A stretch of DNA of 64,000 nucleotides, taken from positions 1-64,000 of the forward strand of contig CABZCA010000007.1 in NCBI GenBank assembly GCA_902524115.1, in the 5' to 3' direction. Below, in pieces: positions 50,344 to 59,516 of this stretch. The position numbers were made by a program, and so were the translations under genes. The notes under the pieces were generated by a model, which was given only the letters and a program-made list of their open reading frames with translations, had not been told where the DNA came from and did not search any database. Position 1 is the stretch's first letter. Every line of letters starts with the position of its first letter. The stretch is from an uncultured Pelagibacteraceae bacterium (GTDB lineage Bacteria; Pseudomonadota; Alphaproteobacteria; Pelagibacterales; Pelagibacteraceae).

Positions 50344-51268
50344 TTTTCTTCATATTAGAGATATTCCCATAAAAGATTTAAAAAAAATTATTTCAGATGC
50401 AAAATACAGAAAATTAAAAAGAAAAAAATTAGATACCCTTGATCCAGACAAAGACTCACCTTTAAAGGGGAAAATTCTTTTACAGATGTTTGAAAAATCT
50501 AGCCTTAGAACTAGATTAAGTTTTTATTTGGCTATTAAACAATTAGGTGGAGGATCCTTAACGTTAAGACCAGAGGAGTTACACTTAGGTATTGGTAGTG
50601 AAAGTATAGCAGATACATCTAAAATCTTATCAACTTATGGTAATGCTTTTATGTTGAGAACAGATTCGGATAAAAAATTAGATCAATTCAAAAAATATTC
50701 AAGTATACCAATAATTAATGGATTAAGTCCATCTTCACATCCCACTCAGGTTTTGTCAGATATTTTTACTATTCAAGAAATTAAAAAGAAAAGTATTTCA
50801 AAATTAAAACTATGTTGGATAGGAGATGCTAACAACAATATGATGAATAGCTTAGTAGAAGCTTGTATAAAATTCTCTGTTTATCTAAATATTGCATGCC
50901 CTAAAAGCTATCAGCCAAATAAAAAGCTTATTTCTTTGATAAAAAAACAAAAAGGAAAGATAAAAATTTTTAATAAAAAAGAAATAGCTATCAAAAATTC
51001 TGATGTTGTAATGACAGACAAAATCATTTCTTTAAACGATAAAGTGAATAAGAAAAAGAAACTTAAATCTTTTAAAAATTTTAAAGTTGATACAAAAACT
51101 ATGAATTTAGCTAAGAAAGATGCAATATTTTTACATTGTCTACCAAGAGGAAATGAAGTTACAGAAGAAGTCTTTCTTGGGAAACAATCTAAAGTATGGC
51201 AACAAGCTCTAAATAGAGTTTATGTTCAAAAGAGTATTTTATTATATTGTTTTGGTAAACTAAGGTAG
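50336..51268 (+). CDS. argF: ornithine carbamoyltransferase-like
   Basis: FEKSSLRTRLSF, NGLSPSSHPTQVLSD, FLHCLPRGNEVTEEVF; start moved to MNNFLHIRDI (50336). Confidence 0.88.
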   Translation: MNNFLHIRDIPIKDLKKIISDAKYRKLKRKKLDTLDPDKDSPLKGKILLQMFEKSSLRTRLSFYLAIKQLGGGSLTLRPEELHLGIGSESIADTSKILSTYGNAFMLRTDSDKKLDQFKKYSSIPIINGLSPSSHPTQVLSDIFTIQEIKKKSISKLKLCWIGDANNNMMNSLVEACIKFSVYLNIACPKSYQPNKKLISLIKKQKGKIKIFNKKEIAIKNSDVVMTDKIISLNDKVNKKKKLKSFKNFKVDTKTMNLAKKDAIFLHCLPRGNEVTEEVFLGKQSKVWQQALNRVYVQKSILLYCFGKLR

Positions 51269-51790
51269 TTGTAAAGGACTATCAGCATTAGCATTCATAT
51301 ATAGAATTACTGAAGCTCTATCTTTGTCTTTTTTTAATCCTGCAAAAGCCATTTTGGTACCCTTTATATATGAAGCGGGTTTTATTAAAAAACTATTCAT
51401 TTCTTGGAATGTCCAATCTTTTCCAAATGCTATCAAGGCTTTTGAATATTTGTAATCTTCCAGAGCGCCCATATTTCTTCCTAGTACATTATAAAGTGCC
51501 GGCCCAATATTATTTCTTCCACCTTTTTTAATTGAATGACATGCGCTACATTTTTTAAATACTTTCTTTCCATGATCAACACTTCCCATGGCTAATAGAG
51601 CAGATATATCAACTTCTCCAACATCTGCAGAAGCTTTCGAGCCATCTACTTCAGCAAATTCAACTTTATAAGCTGATTGACTTGGCTTCTCTACGTAATA
51701 GATAATGTCTGAAATTTTAGTTATTCCAAATATAACAACAAAAATAACAACTACAGCTGCTATAATTTTATTAATTTCAAATGAGTCCAT
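51260..51790 (-). CDS. membrane-anchored c-type cytochrome
   Basis: N-terminal TM, single CSACH haem motif, IGPALYNVLGR, KGTKMAFAGLKKDKDRASVILYM. Confidence 0.9.
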   Translation of the reverse strand: MDSFEINKIIAAVVVIFVVIFGITKISDIIYYVEKPSQSAYKVEFAEVDGSKASADVGEVDISALLAMGSVDHGKKVFKKCSACHSIKKGGRNNIGPALYNVLGRNMGALEDYKYSKALIAFGKDWTFQEMNSFLIKPASYIKGTKMAFAGLKKDKDRASVILYMNANADSPLQLP

Positions 51791-51851
51791 GATTTTTAAT
51801 TATTATCCTCGTATAACATGTTAAACAAAAAAAAAACTAAATTTAAATTTA

Positions 51852-51877
51852 ATTATTGCGTCTGAAAGACGCATAAT
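51852..51877 (+). promoter_or_regulatory. GC-rich hairpin in the kdsB 5' region
   Basis: ATTA-t-TGCGTCT-GAA-AGACGCA-TAAT, ending 9 nt before the kdsB ATG. Confidence 0.5.
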
Positions 51878-51886
51878 ACTTAGTTT

Positions 51887-52624
51887 ATGAGCAATACAGT
51901 AATTTTAATCCCCTCAAGATTGGCTGCAACAAGGTTACCAAATAAACCTTTATTAAAAATTAACAATGTTTCAATTATCAATCACGTTTACAAAATTGCA
52001 AAATCATCTCTTATTGGAGAAAGTTATGTTGCAACCGGTGATAAAGAAATATTTGAAGAGGTCACTAAGCTTGGAGGAAAATGTATTTTAACCAAAAAAG
52101 ATCATAAAACTGGAACCGACAGAATTTTTGAGGCTTATCAAGAGTTAAGAGATGACAATATTGAATATGTAATAAATCTTCAAGGAGATGAACCAATGCT
52201 TAATATTGAGGATGTTACTAATCTCCTCAAAAAAACTATTGAAAAAAAATCTAAAATTTCAACATTAGCTTGTCAAATTGAAGACGAAAAATTTTTCTTA
52301 AACAAAAATGTTGTAAAAGTAACAACAAAAGTGGAACTTCATCAAAACAATTTATCAACAGCAACATCATTCACTAGAGAAATTAAAAATAATCAAAAAA
52401 ATATTTACCACCATATAGGAATATATATTTATAATGTTTCATATTTAGAAAAGTTTGTACAATTAGAGCAAACTCAGAATGAAAAATTTCAAAAACTTGA
52501 ACAATTAAGACTAATGGATAACAATATTGAAATAGATGTTGGATTAGCAAAAACTAAACCAATTGGTGTAGATACTGATGAAGATTATCTAGAAATAAAA
52601 AAAATTATGGAATATAAAAATTAA
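51887..52624 (+). CDS. kdsB: 3-deoxy-manno-octulosonate cytidylyltransferase
   Basis: ILIPSRLAATRLPNKPL, ATGDKEI, NLQGDEPML. Confidence 0.94.
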   Translation: MSNTVILIPSRLAATRLPNKPLLKINNVSIINHVYKIAKSSLIGESYVATGDKEIFEEVTKLGGKCILTKKDHKTGTDRIFEAYQELRDDNIEYVINLQGDEPMLNIEDVTNLLKKTIEKKSKISTLACQIEDEKFFLNKNVVKVTTKVELHQNNLSTATSFTREIKNNQKNIYHHIGIYIYNVSYLEKFVQLEQTQNEKFQKLEQLRLMDNNIEIDVGLAKTKPIGVDTDEDYLEIKKIMEYKN

Positions 52625-52627
52625 ATT

Positions 52628-53455
52628 ATGAAAATTGCTTATCAAGGTGTTGCAGGAAGTTACAGCGAAAGTTGTGCTAAAAAAATGTATCCAGAGAGTG
52701 AAACAATACCCTGCAAAACATTTGATGAATGCTTTGAAAGGTCTAGTGAAGATAATTCAATAAAATCTTTAATTCCAGAATCAAATAAAACTACTGGAAA
52801 TATTGGCGTCGAATATTTAATCTTTAAATACAGATTAAATATTTATGCAGAGCATTTTTTTCCAATTAACCATAATTTATTAGGATTAAAAGACTCCAAA
52901 ATAGGAGACATAAAAGATGTTTACTCACATGCACAAGCATTAAGCCAATCTTCAAGTTTTATTAAAAAAAAAAAATTCACAGAAAATGTTAGAGCAGATA
53001 CAGCTGGTTCAGCAAAATTTGTTTCAGAAACTAAAGACAAATCTAAAGCTGCTATAGCTTCTAGTCTAAGTGCAGAAATATATGGTCTTAAAATTCTACA
53101 AGAAAATGTACAAGATGACAAAGACAACGTGACTAGATTTTTATTACTTGGTAAAGATATTTTTCAGCCAGATTTTTCTGATGATAATCATATAACATCA
53201 ATATTATTTAAGTTGAAAAGTAAACCTGCTGCTCTTTACTCTGCACTTTCAGGATTTGCAATAAATGGAGTTAACATGAGCAAACTACAAAGTTTTCCAG
53301 AAAAGAACTCATTTTCCTCATATTTTTTTCTGTGTGATATTGATGGACATATAGAATCTCCTAAAATCAAAAACTCACTTGAGGAATTAGGTCTGCATTG
53401 TCAAGATATGCACGTTCTAGGTGTTTATAAATCTGATAAATTTAGACAAAAATAA
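52628..53455 (+). CDS. pheA: prephenate dehydratase
   Basis: AYQGVAGSYSE, VYSHAQALSQ, DTAGSAKFV, NVTRFLLLG, ACT-like C-terminus. Confidence 0.88.
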   Translation: MKIAYQGVAGSYSESCAKKMYPESETIPCKTFDECFERSSEDNSIKSLIPESNKTTGNIGVEYLIFKYRLNIYAEHFFPINHNLLGLKDSKIGDIKDVYSHAQALSQSSSFIKKKKFTENVRADTAGSAKFVSETKDKSKAAIASSLSAEIYGLKILQENVQDDKDNVTRFLLLGKDIFQPDFSDDNHITSILFKLKSKPAALYSALSGFAINGVNMSKLQSFPEKNSFSSYFFLCDIDGHIESPKIKNSLEELGLHCQDMHVLGVYKSDKFRQK

Positions 53456-53504
53456 ATCTATAACTTTCTTGTAGAATAGAAATTTTTATTGATATAATAA
53501 AGTT

Positions 53505-53591
53505 GGAGGCCAGTCAGGTGGTGTTACCACAAATCCCCCAGGATCGAAAGATAGCAAGGGTAGTGAGTATTTTCCAGGTTGGTTGGTCTCC
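53505..53591 (+). ncRNA. ffs: bacterial signal recognition particle RNA (4.5S-like)
   Basis: Domain-IV core CCCCCAGGATCGAAAGATAGCAAGGGTAG with GAAA tetraloop and pairing ends GGAGGCCA...TGGTCTCC; lies before dnaX. Confidence 0.88.
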
Positions 53592-53597
53592 TTAATA

Positions 53598-55232
53598 ATG
53601 ACAGAAAATTTAAAAGTACTAGCTTTAAAATATAGACCTCAAGTATTTGAGGATTTAATTGGCCAAGAGATTATTGCTGAAACAATTAAAAATTCAGTCA
53701 TCTCCGATCAAACTGCGAACGCATTTTTATTCACTGGTATTAGAGGTGTTGGAAAAACAACTTTTGCAAGAATAGTTGCTAAGGCATTAAATTGTGAAAA
53801 TGGTGTTGAAAATCTTTGCAAAAAAGATTTTTGTGAACATTGTAATTCAATTGTTAACTCAAATCATATTGACGTTTTAGAAATGGATGCTGCTAGTAAG
53901 ACTGGTGTTGATGATGTAAGAGAGCTTATTGAATTTTCAAGATATGGACCAACAACTGCTAAATATAAAATTTTTATTATTGATGAAGTTCATATGTTAA
54001 GCAAACAAGCATTTAATGCACTTTTAAAAACATTAGAGGAACCACCAAAATATTTAAAATTTATTTTTGCAACAACTGAAATCAAAAAAATTCCTGTAAC
54101 AGTAATATCGAGATGTCAACGTTTTGATCTCTCTAGAGTGAAATCTGAAGAGCTTTTTAATTATATAAAAATGATTAAAGACAAAGAAGGAGGTAAAGTT
54201 TCAGATGAAGCTTTAAAATTAATTGTTAAAATTTCAGAAGGATCTGTTAGAGATGCATTATCATTGTTAGATCGTGGACTTGTTGCCAATCAAAATGATG
54301 AGGAATTAAATTTAGATAAAGCACAAAGTATTTATGGATATTTTGATAAAAGTTCTCTGATAGAATTGATAAAAAATTTGTTAAGTGGAGATGAAAAAAA
54401 AGTATTTGAGTTGTATAGAAAAATTTATGATTCTGGCGTAGATCCCAAAATTTTTTTGAATGATTTTCTTGAGGTTTTATATTACCTAAAAAATATTAAT
54501 TTTATAAATTTAGACGGAAATAATTTTTCTTTAAATGATCAAGATTTTAGTAATCTTTCCTCAATATCTGAAAATTTAGATTCAAAGGATATAATCCTTT
54601 TTTGGCAATTTACACTTGATACAATGGAGGAAATTAACATAGTTTCAAATCCAAATTTATCAGTTGAAATGTTCCTTTTCAGATTAATGAGAATAAAAGG
54701 TTTAAAGGAGAAAGATGTTGAGGAAAGCTTTACTGGAAAAAATCCTGATACTTTAATTAAAGAACCTGAAAAAAAAATTACAAGTAAAACAATAGATCAA
54801 ATCAAAAATATTTCACAACAAGAAAAAATTGAACCAAATTTAAATAAAGATGAAGTAATAAATGAACTTAAAATAGGTTCATTTGAAAGTTTGATAAATC
54901 TATGTACGGAAAGGAAAGAAGCAAAGCTTAAATATGAGCTTGAAACTAATATAAATTTAGTTTCATTCACTGAGGGTTTAATAGAAATATCTTTTAATGA
55001 AAACTTAGACAAAGACTTTATTAAAAATCTATCTAACAAGCTGTACGAATGGACATCCAAGAGATGGATTATCTCTCTATCAAAAAACCAAGGACAAATT
55101 TCAAAAAAAGAAAAAAATAAAATTGATGAGAAAAAAATATTTAATAATGTTAAAAAGTCTGAAGCATATAAAAAAGTGATCGAAGCATTTCCTGATGCAG
55201 AATTAATAAATGTTGAGTTGAAAGAGGATTAG
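53598..55232 (+). CDS. dnaX: DNA polymerase III subunit gamma/tau
   Basis: KYRPQVFEDLIGQE, FLFTGIRGVGKTTFAR, IIDEVHMLSKQAFNALLKTLEEPP; start corrected to ATG 53598, outside the SRP RNA. Confidence 0.95.
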   Translation: MTENLKVLALKYRPQVFEDLIGQEIIAETIKNSVISDQTANAFLFTGIRGVGKTTFARIVAKALNCENGVENLCKKDFCEHCNSIVNSNHIDVLEMDAASKTGVDDVRELIEFSRYGPTTAKYKIFIIDEVHMLSKQAFNALLKTLEEPPKYLKFIFATTEIKKIPVTVISRCQRFDLSRVKSEELFNYIKMIKDKEGGKVSDEALKLIVKISEGSVRDALSLLDRGLVANQNDEELNLDKAQSIYGYFDKSSLIELIKNLLSGDEKKVFELYRKIYDSGVDPKIFLNDFLEVLYYLKNINFINLDGNNFSLNDQDFSNLSSISENLDSKDIILFWQFTLDTMEEINIVSNPNLSVEMFLFRLMRIKGLKEKDVEESFTGKNPDTLIKEPEKKITSKTIDQIKNISQQEKIEPNLNKDEVINELKIGSFESLINLCTERKEAKLKYELETNINLVSFTEGLIEISFNENLDKDFIKNLSNKLYEWTSKRWIISLSKNQGQISKKEKNKIDEKKIFNNVKKSEAYKKVIEAFPDAELINVELKED

Positions 55233-55233
55233 A

Positions 55234-55551
55234 ATGACAGATTTTTCAAAATTAATGGAAAAAGCTAAAGAAATTGAGAGTAAAATGAAAGAAAGCCAAG
55301 AAAATATTAAAAAGATAGAGGTTGAAGGTGTTTCTGGAGCTAATGATGTAAAGGTTACGTTAAATGGAGAGGGAACTATGATCTCAATTAAACTTAGTGA
55401 AAATGTTTTAAAAGAAGAAAAAGTAATACTAGAAGATCTTATTACTGCTGCTCATAATAACGCGAAATCGCAACTTAAATCAAAAACAGCAGAGGAAATT
55501 TCTAAGGCCTCAGGAAATTTTGGAATACCCGGATTTAAGTGGCCTTTATAA
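55234..55551 (+). CDS. ybaB: YbaB/EbfC family nucleoid-associated protein
   Basis: MTDFSKLMEKAKEIESKM, between dnaX and recR. Confidence 0.93.
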   Translation: MTDFSKLMEKAKEIESKMKESQENIKKIEVEGVSGANDVKVTLNGEGTMISIKLSENVLKEEKVILEDLITAAHNNAKSQLKSKTAEEISKASGNFGIPGFKWPL

Positions 55552-55556
55552 TTTAA

Positions 55557-56162
55557 ATGCAAAATATTCCTGAAATAGAAAATTTAATTAAGCTAATATC
55601 TAAATTACCAGGGCTAGGACCTAAGTCAGCAAAAAGAATGATTTTGAAAATGATTAATAATCGTCAAGAATTATTAAAACCATTGGCTCAGAACTTAAGT
55701 GAAGTATTTAAAAATGTCATGAGATGTAAAATTTGTGGAACTTTAAAATCAAATAATAGTCCATGTGATAATTGTGAAAATAAGAGTAAAAGATTTAATA
55801 AAATTTGTGTTGTAGAAAATATTTCAGACCAATGGGCAATAGAAAGTTCATCTATTTTTCAAGGTTACTATCATATTCTTGGAGGAACACTTTCAAATAA
55901 TAATAGTCAAAACAAGGAAGACCTGCTGATCAATTCTCTAGTAGAAAGAATAAGTAGGGATAATATAGATGAGGTAATTTTGGCAACAAGTGCAACCGTG
56001 GAGGGTCAAACTACTGCATTTTATATTCAAGATACTCTAAAAAAAACAAACATTAAGATTTCAAAACTAGCACAAGGTTTACCTGTAGGTGGGGAAATCG
56101 AAAATTTAGACGACGGTACTCTTATATCTGCTTTTAAAAATAGAAAAAAACTAGAAGCTTAA
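55557..56162 (+). CDS. recR: recombination protein RecR
   Basis: LISKLPGLGPKSAKRM, CKICGTLKSNNSPCDNC, GLPVGGEIENLDDGTL. Confidence 0.95.
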   Translation: MQNIPEIENLIKLISKLPGLGPKSAKRMILKMINNRQELLKPLAQNLSEVFKNVMRCKICGTLKSNNSPCDNCENKSKRFNKICVVENISDQWAIESSSIFQGYYHILGGTLSNNNSQNKEDLLINSLVERISRDNIDEVILATSATVEGQTTAFYIQDTLKKTNIKISKLAQGLPVGGEIENLDDGTLISAFKNRKKLEA

Positions 56163-58313
56163 TTAACTTTTTTTAATTAATCTGTTTAAGTGCAAGAGAG
56201 GTTCTGTATAGCCAGAAGGCTGTGACTTTCCATGAAAGATTAATTCACATGCTGCTTTAAAAGCAATAGATTTATTATACTCTGGTGACATGCTTTCGTA
56301 GCTAGAATCGTTTTTATTCTGTTTATCTACAACTTTTGCCATTTTTTTTAAAATTTCAAGAACCTGTCTATTCGAGCACAAGCCATGATGAAGCCAATTA
56401 GCAATATGTTGAGATGAAATTCTCAAAGTTGCTCTATCCTCCATTAATCCAATATTGTTTATATCTGGAACTTTGGAACAACCTATACCTTGATCAACCC
56501 ATCTTACTACATAACCCAAAATAGTTTGGGCAGAATTTGAAATTTCAGTATTAATTTCATCAACAGACCAATTAGGACGATCTGCTATTGGTATAGTAAG
56601 AAGATCAGATAATTTTGATGGCTCTCTTTTTGATATTGATTTTTGTTTTTCAAAAACATTCACTTCATGGTAGTGCATAACATGTAATGCGGCGGCAGTT
56701 GGAGAAGGAACCCAAGCACAATTTGCACCTGCATTCACATGTCCAATTTTTTGTTCCATCATTTCCTTCATTTTGTCAGGCATGGCCCACATTCCTTTAC
56801 CTATTTGAGCAACTCCTGAAAACCCACATTTTAAGCCTATATCTACATTATTATCCTCATAGGTTTTAATCCATTTAGACTCTTTCATATCTCCTTTTTT
56901 GATCATTGGTCCAGCTTCCATTGAGGTATGCATCTCATCACCAGTTCTATCCAAAAATCCAGTATTTATAAAAAATACTCTATCTTTAAGTGTTCTTATA
57001 CATTCTTTGAGGTTTGCAGATGTTCTTCTTTCTTCATCCATAATTCCACACTTAATTGTATTTTTTTCTAATTTTAAAACTTCTTCAACTTTTGTAAAAA
57101 TTAAATTAGTAAATTCTGTTTCCTCTGGACCATGCATTTTTGGTTTAACAATATAAATTGACCCTTTTCTCGAATTACCTTTTCTTTTTAAATCATGAAT
57201 ACAAGCTGCTGAGGTTAAGAAAGCATCCATTATTCCCTCAGGAACCTCTGATCCATCTTTTAAAGTGATTGCAGGGTTTGTCATTAAGTGTCCAACGTTT
57301 CTCACAAGCAAAAGACTTCTTCCATGAAGTTTTAATTTTTCACCATTCAATGAAGTGTAACTCCTATCTGGATTAAGTTTTCTTTCTAATTCCTTACCAT
57401 TTTTTTCAAATATTGATTTTAAATTTCCTTTCATCAATCCTAACCAATTTCTATAACAAGTTACTTTATCTTCAGCATCTACTGCGGCTACACTATCTTC
57501 ATGGTCACAAATTGTTGATACAGCAGACTCAATTATAATATCGCTTATACCAGCAGCATCTCTTGCAGCACTAAATGCTCTAGGATTAATAATTATTTCA
57601 AGATGAAGATTATTATTTTTTAAGATTATAGCATTTGGTTTGGCTGCATCCCCTCTATGACCAATAAACTTCTCTAAATCTGATAAATTATATTCTTTAT
57701 TTTCCTTATATATTGAAAGTTTTTTATTCTTTACTACTAAACCAGTAATATCTTTCCAGTCAAGATCATTTATTTGAAAATATTTGTTCAAAAAGTTTCT
57801 AGTGTATTTAATTACTTCTTGTCCTCTTAAAGGATCATATTTTTCACTTCCACTTTCTTCAGACTCTATTATATTTGATCCATAAAGACTGTCATATAAG
57901 CTTACCCACCTTGCATTCGCTGCATTTAAACTATATCTAGAGTTCATTATTGGAACAACTAATTGTGGTCCTGCTATATTAGATATTTCTTCATCTAAGT
58001 TTTTAGTTGCTATTTTAAAATCTTCACCTTTTTTTTTCAAATAACCTATTTCTTCCAAAAAATTTTTGTATTTATTATAGTCAATCTCGTGGTCTCTATT
58101 TTTTTTATGCCACAGATCTATTTCTTGTTGTAATGTTTCTCTGATTTCGAGTAATTTTTTATTTTTAGGCGCTAATTCATGCACTACTTTGTCAAAGCCT
58201 TTCCAGAACTCGTCAGGACCAACATTAGTATCCAATAAAAGCTCATTTTTGACAAAATCAGCCAGATTTTTTGCTACAGATAAGTTGTGGATTTTGATGT
58301 ATTGCTCTCTCAT
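56163..58313 (-). CDS. glcB: malate synthase G
   Basis: SLYDSLYGSNII, IMDEERRTSANLKECI, FINTGFLDRTGDEMHTSMEAGPM, GANCAWVPSPTAAALHVMHYH. Confidence 0.96.
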   Translation of the reverse strand: MREQYIKIHNLSVAKNLADFVKNELLLDTNVGPDEFWKGFDKVVHELAPKNKKLLEIRETLQQEIDLWHKKNRDHEIDYNKYKNFLEEIGYLKKKGEDFKIATKNLDEEISNIAGPQLVVPIMNSRYSLNAANARWVSLYDSLYGSNIIESEESGSEKYDPLRGQEVIKYTRNFLNKYFQINDLDWKDITGLVVKNKKLSIYKENKEYNLSDLEKFIGHRGDAAKPNAIILKNNNLHLEIIINPRAFSAARDAAGISDIIIESAVSTICDHEDSVAAVDAEDKVTCYRNWLGLMKGNLKSIFEKNGKELERKLNPDRSYTSLNGEKLKLHGRSLLLVRNVGHLMTNPAITLKDGSEVPEGIMDAFLTSAACIHDLKRKGNSRKGSIYIVKPKMHGPEETEFTNLIFTKVEEVLKLEKNTIKCGIMDEERRTSANLKECIRTLKDRVFFINTGFLDRTGDEMHTSMEAGPMIKKGDMKESKWIKTYEDNNVDIGLKCGFSGVAQIGKGMWAMPDKMKEMMEQKIGHVNAGANCAWVPSPTAAALHVMHYHEVNVFEKQKSISKREPSKLSDLLTIPIADRPNWSVDEINTEISNSAQTILGYVVRWVDQGIGCSKVPDINNIGLMEDRATLRISSQHIANWLHHGLCSNRQVLEILKKMAKVVDKQNKNDSSYESMSPEYNKSIAFKAACELIFHGKSQPSGYTEPLLHLNRLIKKS

Positions 58314-58409
58314 AAATTGAAAATCTTATAATAAATTGTCATTTTTGCGCAATCAAAATTGCTTATTTTAACAATTTATCGCCTTTTTTGTTTATAATAC
58401 ATACTTTAA

Positions 58410-59516
58410 ATGAAAAATTATCTAAATTTTGAGACAGACATCAAAAATCTTGAAGAGGAATTAGATAAACTAAAAGACCCCTATAATCAGGAAGGTTTAT
58501 CTGAAGTCGATACTTCAAAAATAAGCAAAGTTGAAGAAGAAATAAATGAAAAGTTAGAGAAAATTTATTCTAACTTAGATCCATGGCAGACAGCATTAGT
58601 TGCTCGTCATGAAGATAGACCTAAAGCAAAATTTTTTGTTGAAAATCTTTTTGATGATTTTATCCAACTTTCTGGAGATAGATATTATGGTGAGGACAAA
58701 GCTGTTATAGCTGGTTTTGCAAAATTTGATGGTAAATCTGTTTTAGTAATTGGTCAAGAAAAGGGATCAGATCTTAATAAAAGAATAGACCATAATTTTG
58801 GAATGATGAGACCAGAGGGTTATAGAAAAACAATTAGACTTATGGAGTTAGCTAACAAGTTTAAAATTCCAATTATTTCTATTGTTGATACTCCAGGAGC
58901 GTATCCAGGAGTTGGCGCAGAGGAAAGAGGTCAAGCTGAAGCAATAGCAAAATCTATTGAATGCTCTATGAAGTTAACAGTCCCTACAATTGCGATAATA
59001 ATTGGAGAGGGTGGATCTGGAGGAGCAATAGCATTGGCATCATCCAATAAAGTAATTATGCTTCAAAACGCAATATACTCTGTTATTTCTCCTGAAGGAT
59101 GTGCCACCATTTTATGGAGAGACCCAAAAAAAACTTTAGAAGCTGCAACTGCAATGAAAATGTCATCCAGCGATCTTTTAAAATTAAATATAATTGATGA
59201 AATAATCCCAGAACCAGTTGGAGGTGCTCATCGAGATAAAGATCTAGTATTGGATAATATAAGAGACTCATTAAAGAAAAATTTAGATTTTTTTGAGACA
59301 ATGGATAAAGAGGAAATTCTTACTCATAGAAAAAATAAATTTTTGTCAATTGGAAGAAATAAAGGATTTACAACACAATCAGAAGATGGAAATGATCTAT
59401 CTATGAAGGCAAGTGTAGTTGAAAAAATTTATCGAAACTTTAAAAAGAATTCTAAAATTTATTATGGTGTTTCTGTTATAGCTTTATTAATTTTACTTTT
59501 AAGTATTTTTTTATAA
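58410..59516 (+). CDS. accA: acetyl-CoA carboxylase carboxyltransferase subunit alpha with C-terminal hydrophobic extension
   Basis: [53 protein letters not shown]-terminus [18 protein letters not shown]. Confidence 0.95.
   Translation: MKNYLNFETDIKNLEEELDKLKDPYNQEGLSEVDTSKISKVEEEINEKLEKIYSNLDPWQTALVARHEDRPKAKFFVENLFDDFIQLSGDRYYGEDKAVIAGFAKFDGKSVLVIGQEKGSDLNKRIDHNFGMMRPEGYRKTIRLMELANKFKIPIISIVDTPGAYPGVGAEERGQAEAIAKSIECSMKLTVPTIAIIIGEGGSGGAIALASSNKVIMLQNAIYSVISPEGCATILWRDPKKTLEAATAMKMSSSDLLKLNIIDEIIPEPVGGAHRDKDLVLDNIRDSLKKNLDFFETMDKEEILTHRKNKFLSIGRNKGFTTQSEDGNDLSMKASVVEKIYRNFKKNSKIYYGVSVIALLILLLSIFL

Noticed and set aside
53583-53597. dnaX start at 53583
   Set aside because: Falls inside the SRP RNA 3' strand; ATG 53598 gives the normal N-terminus.
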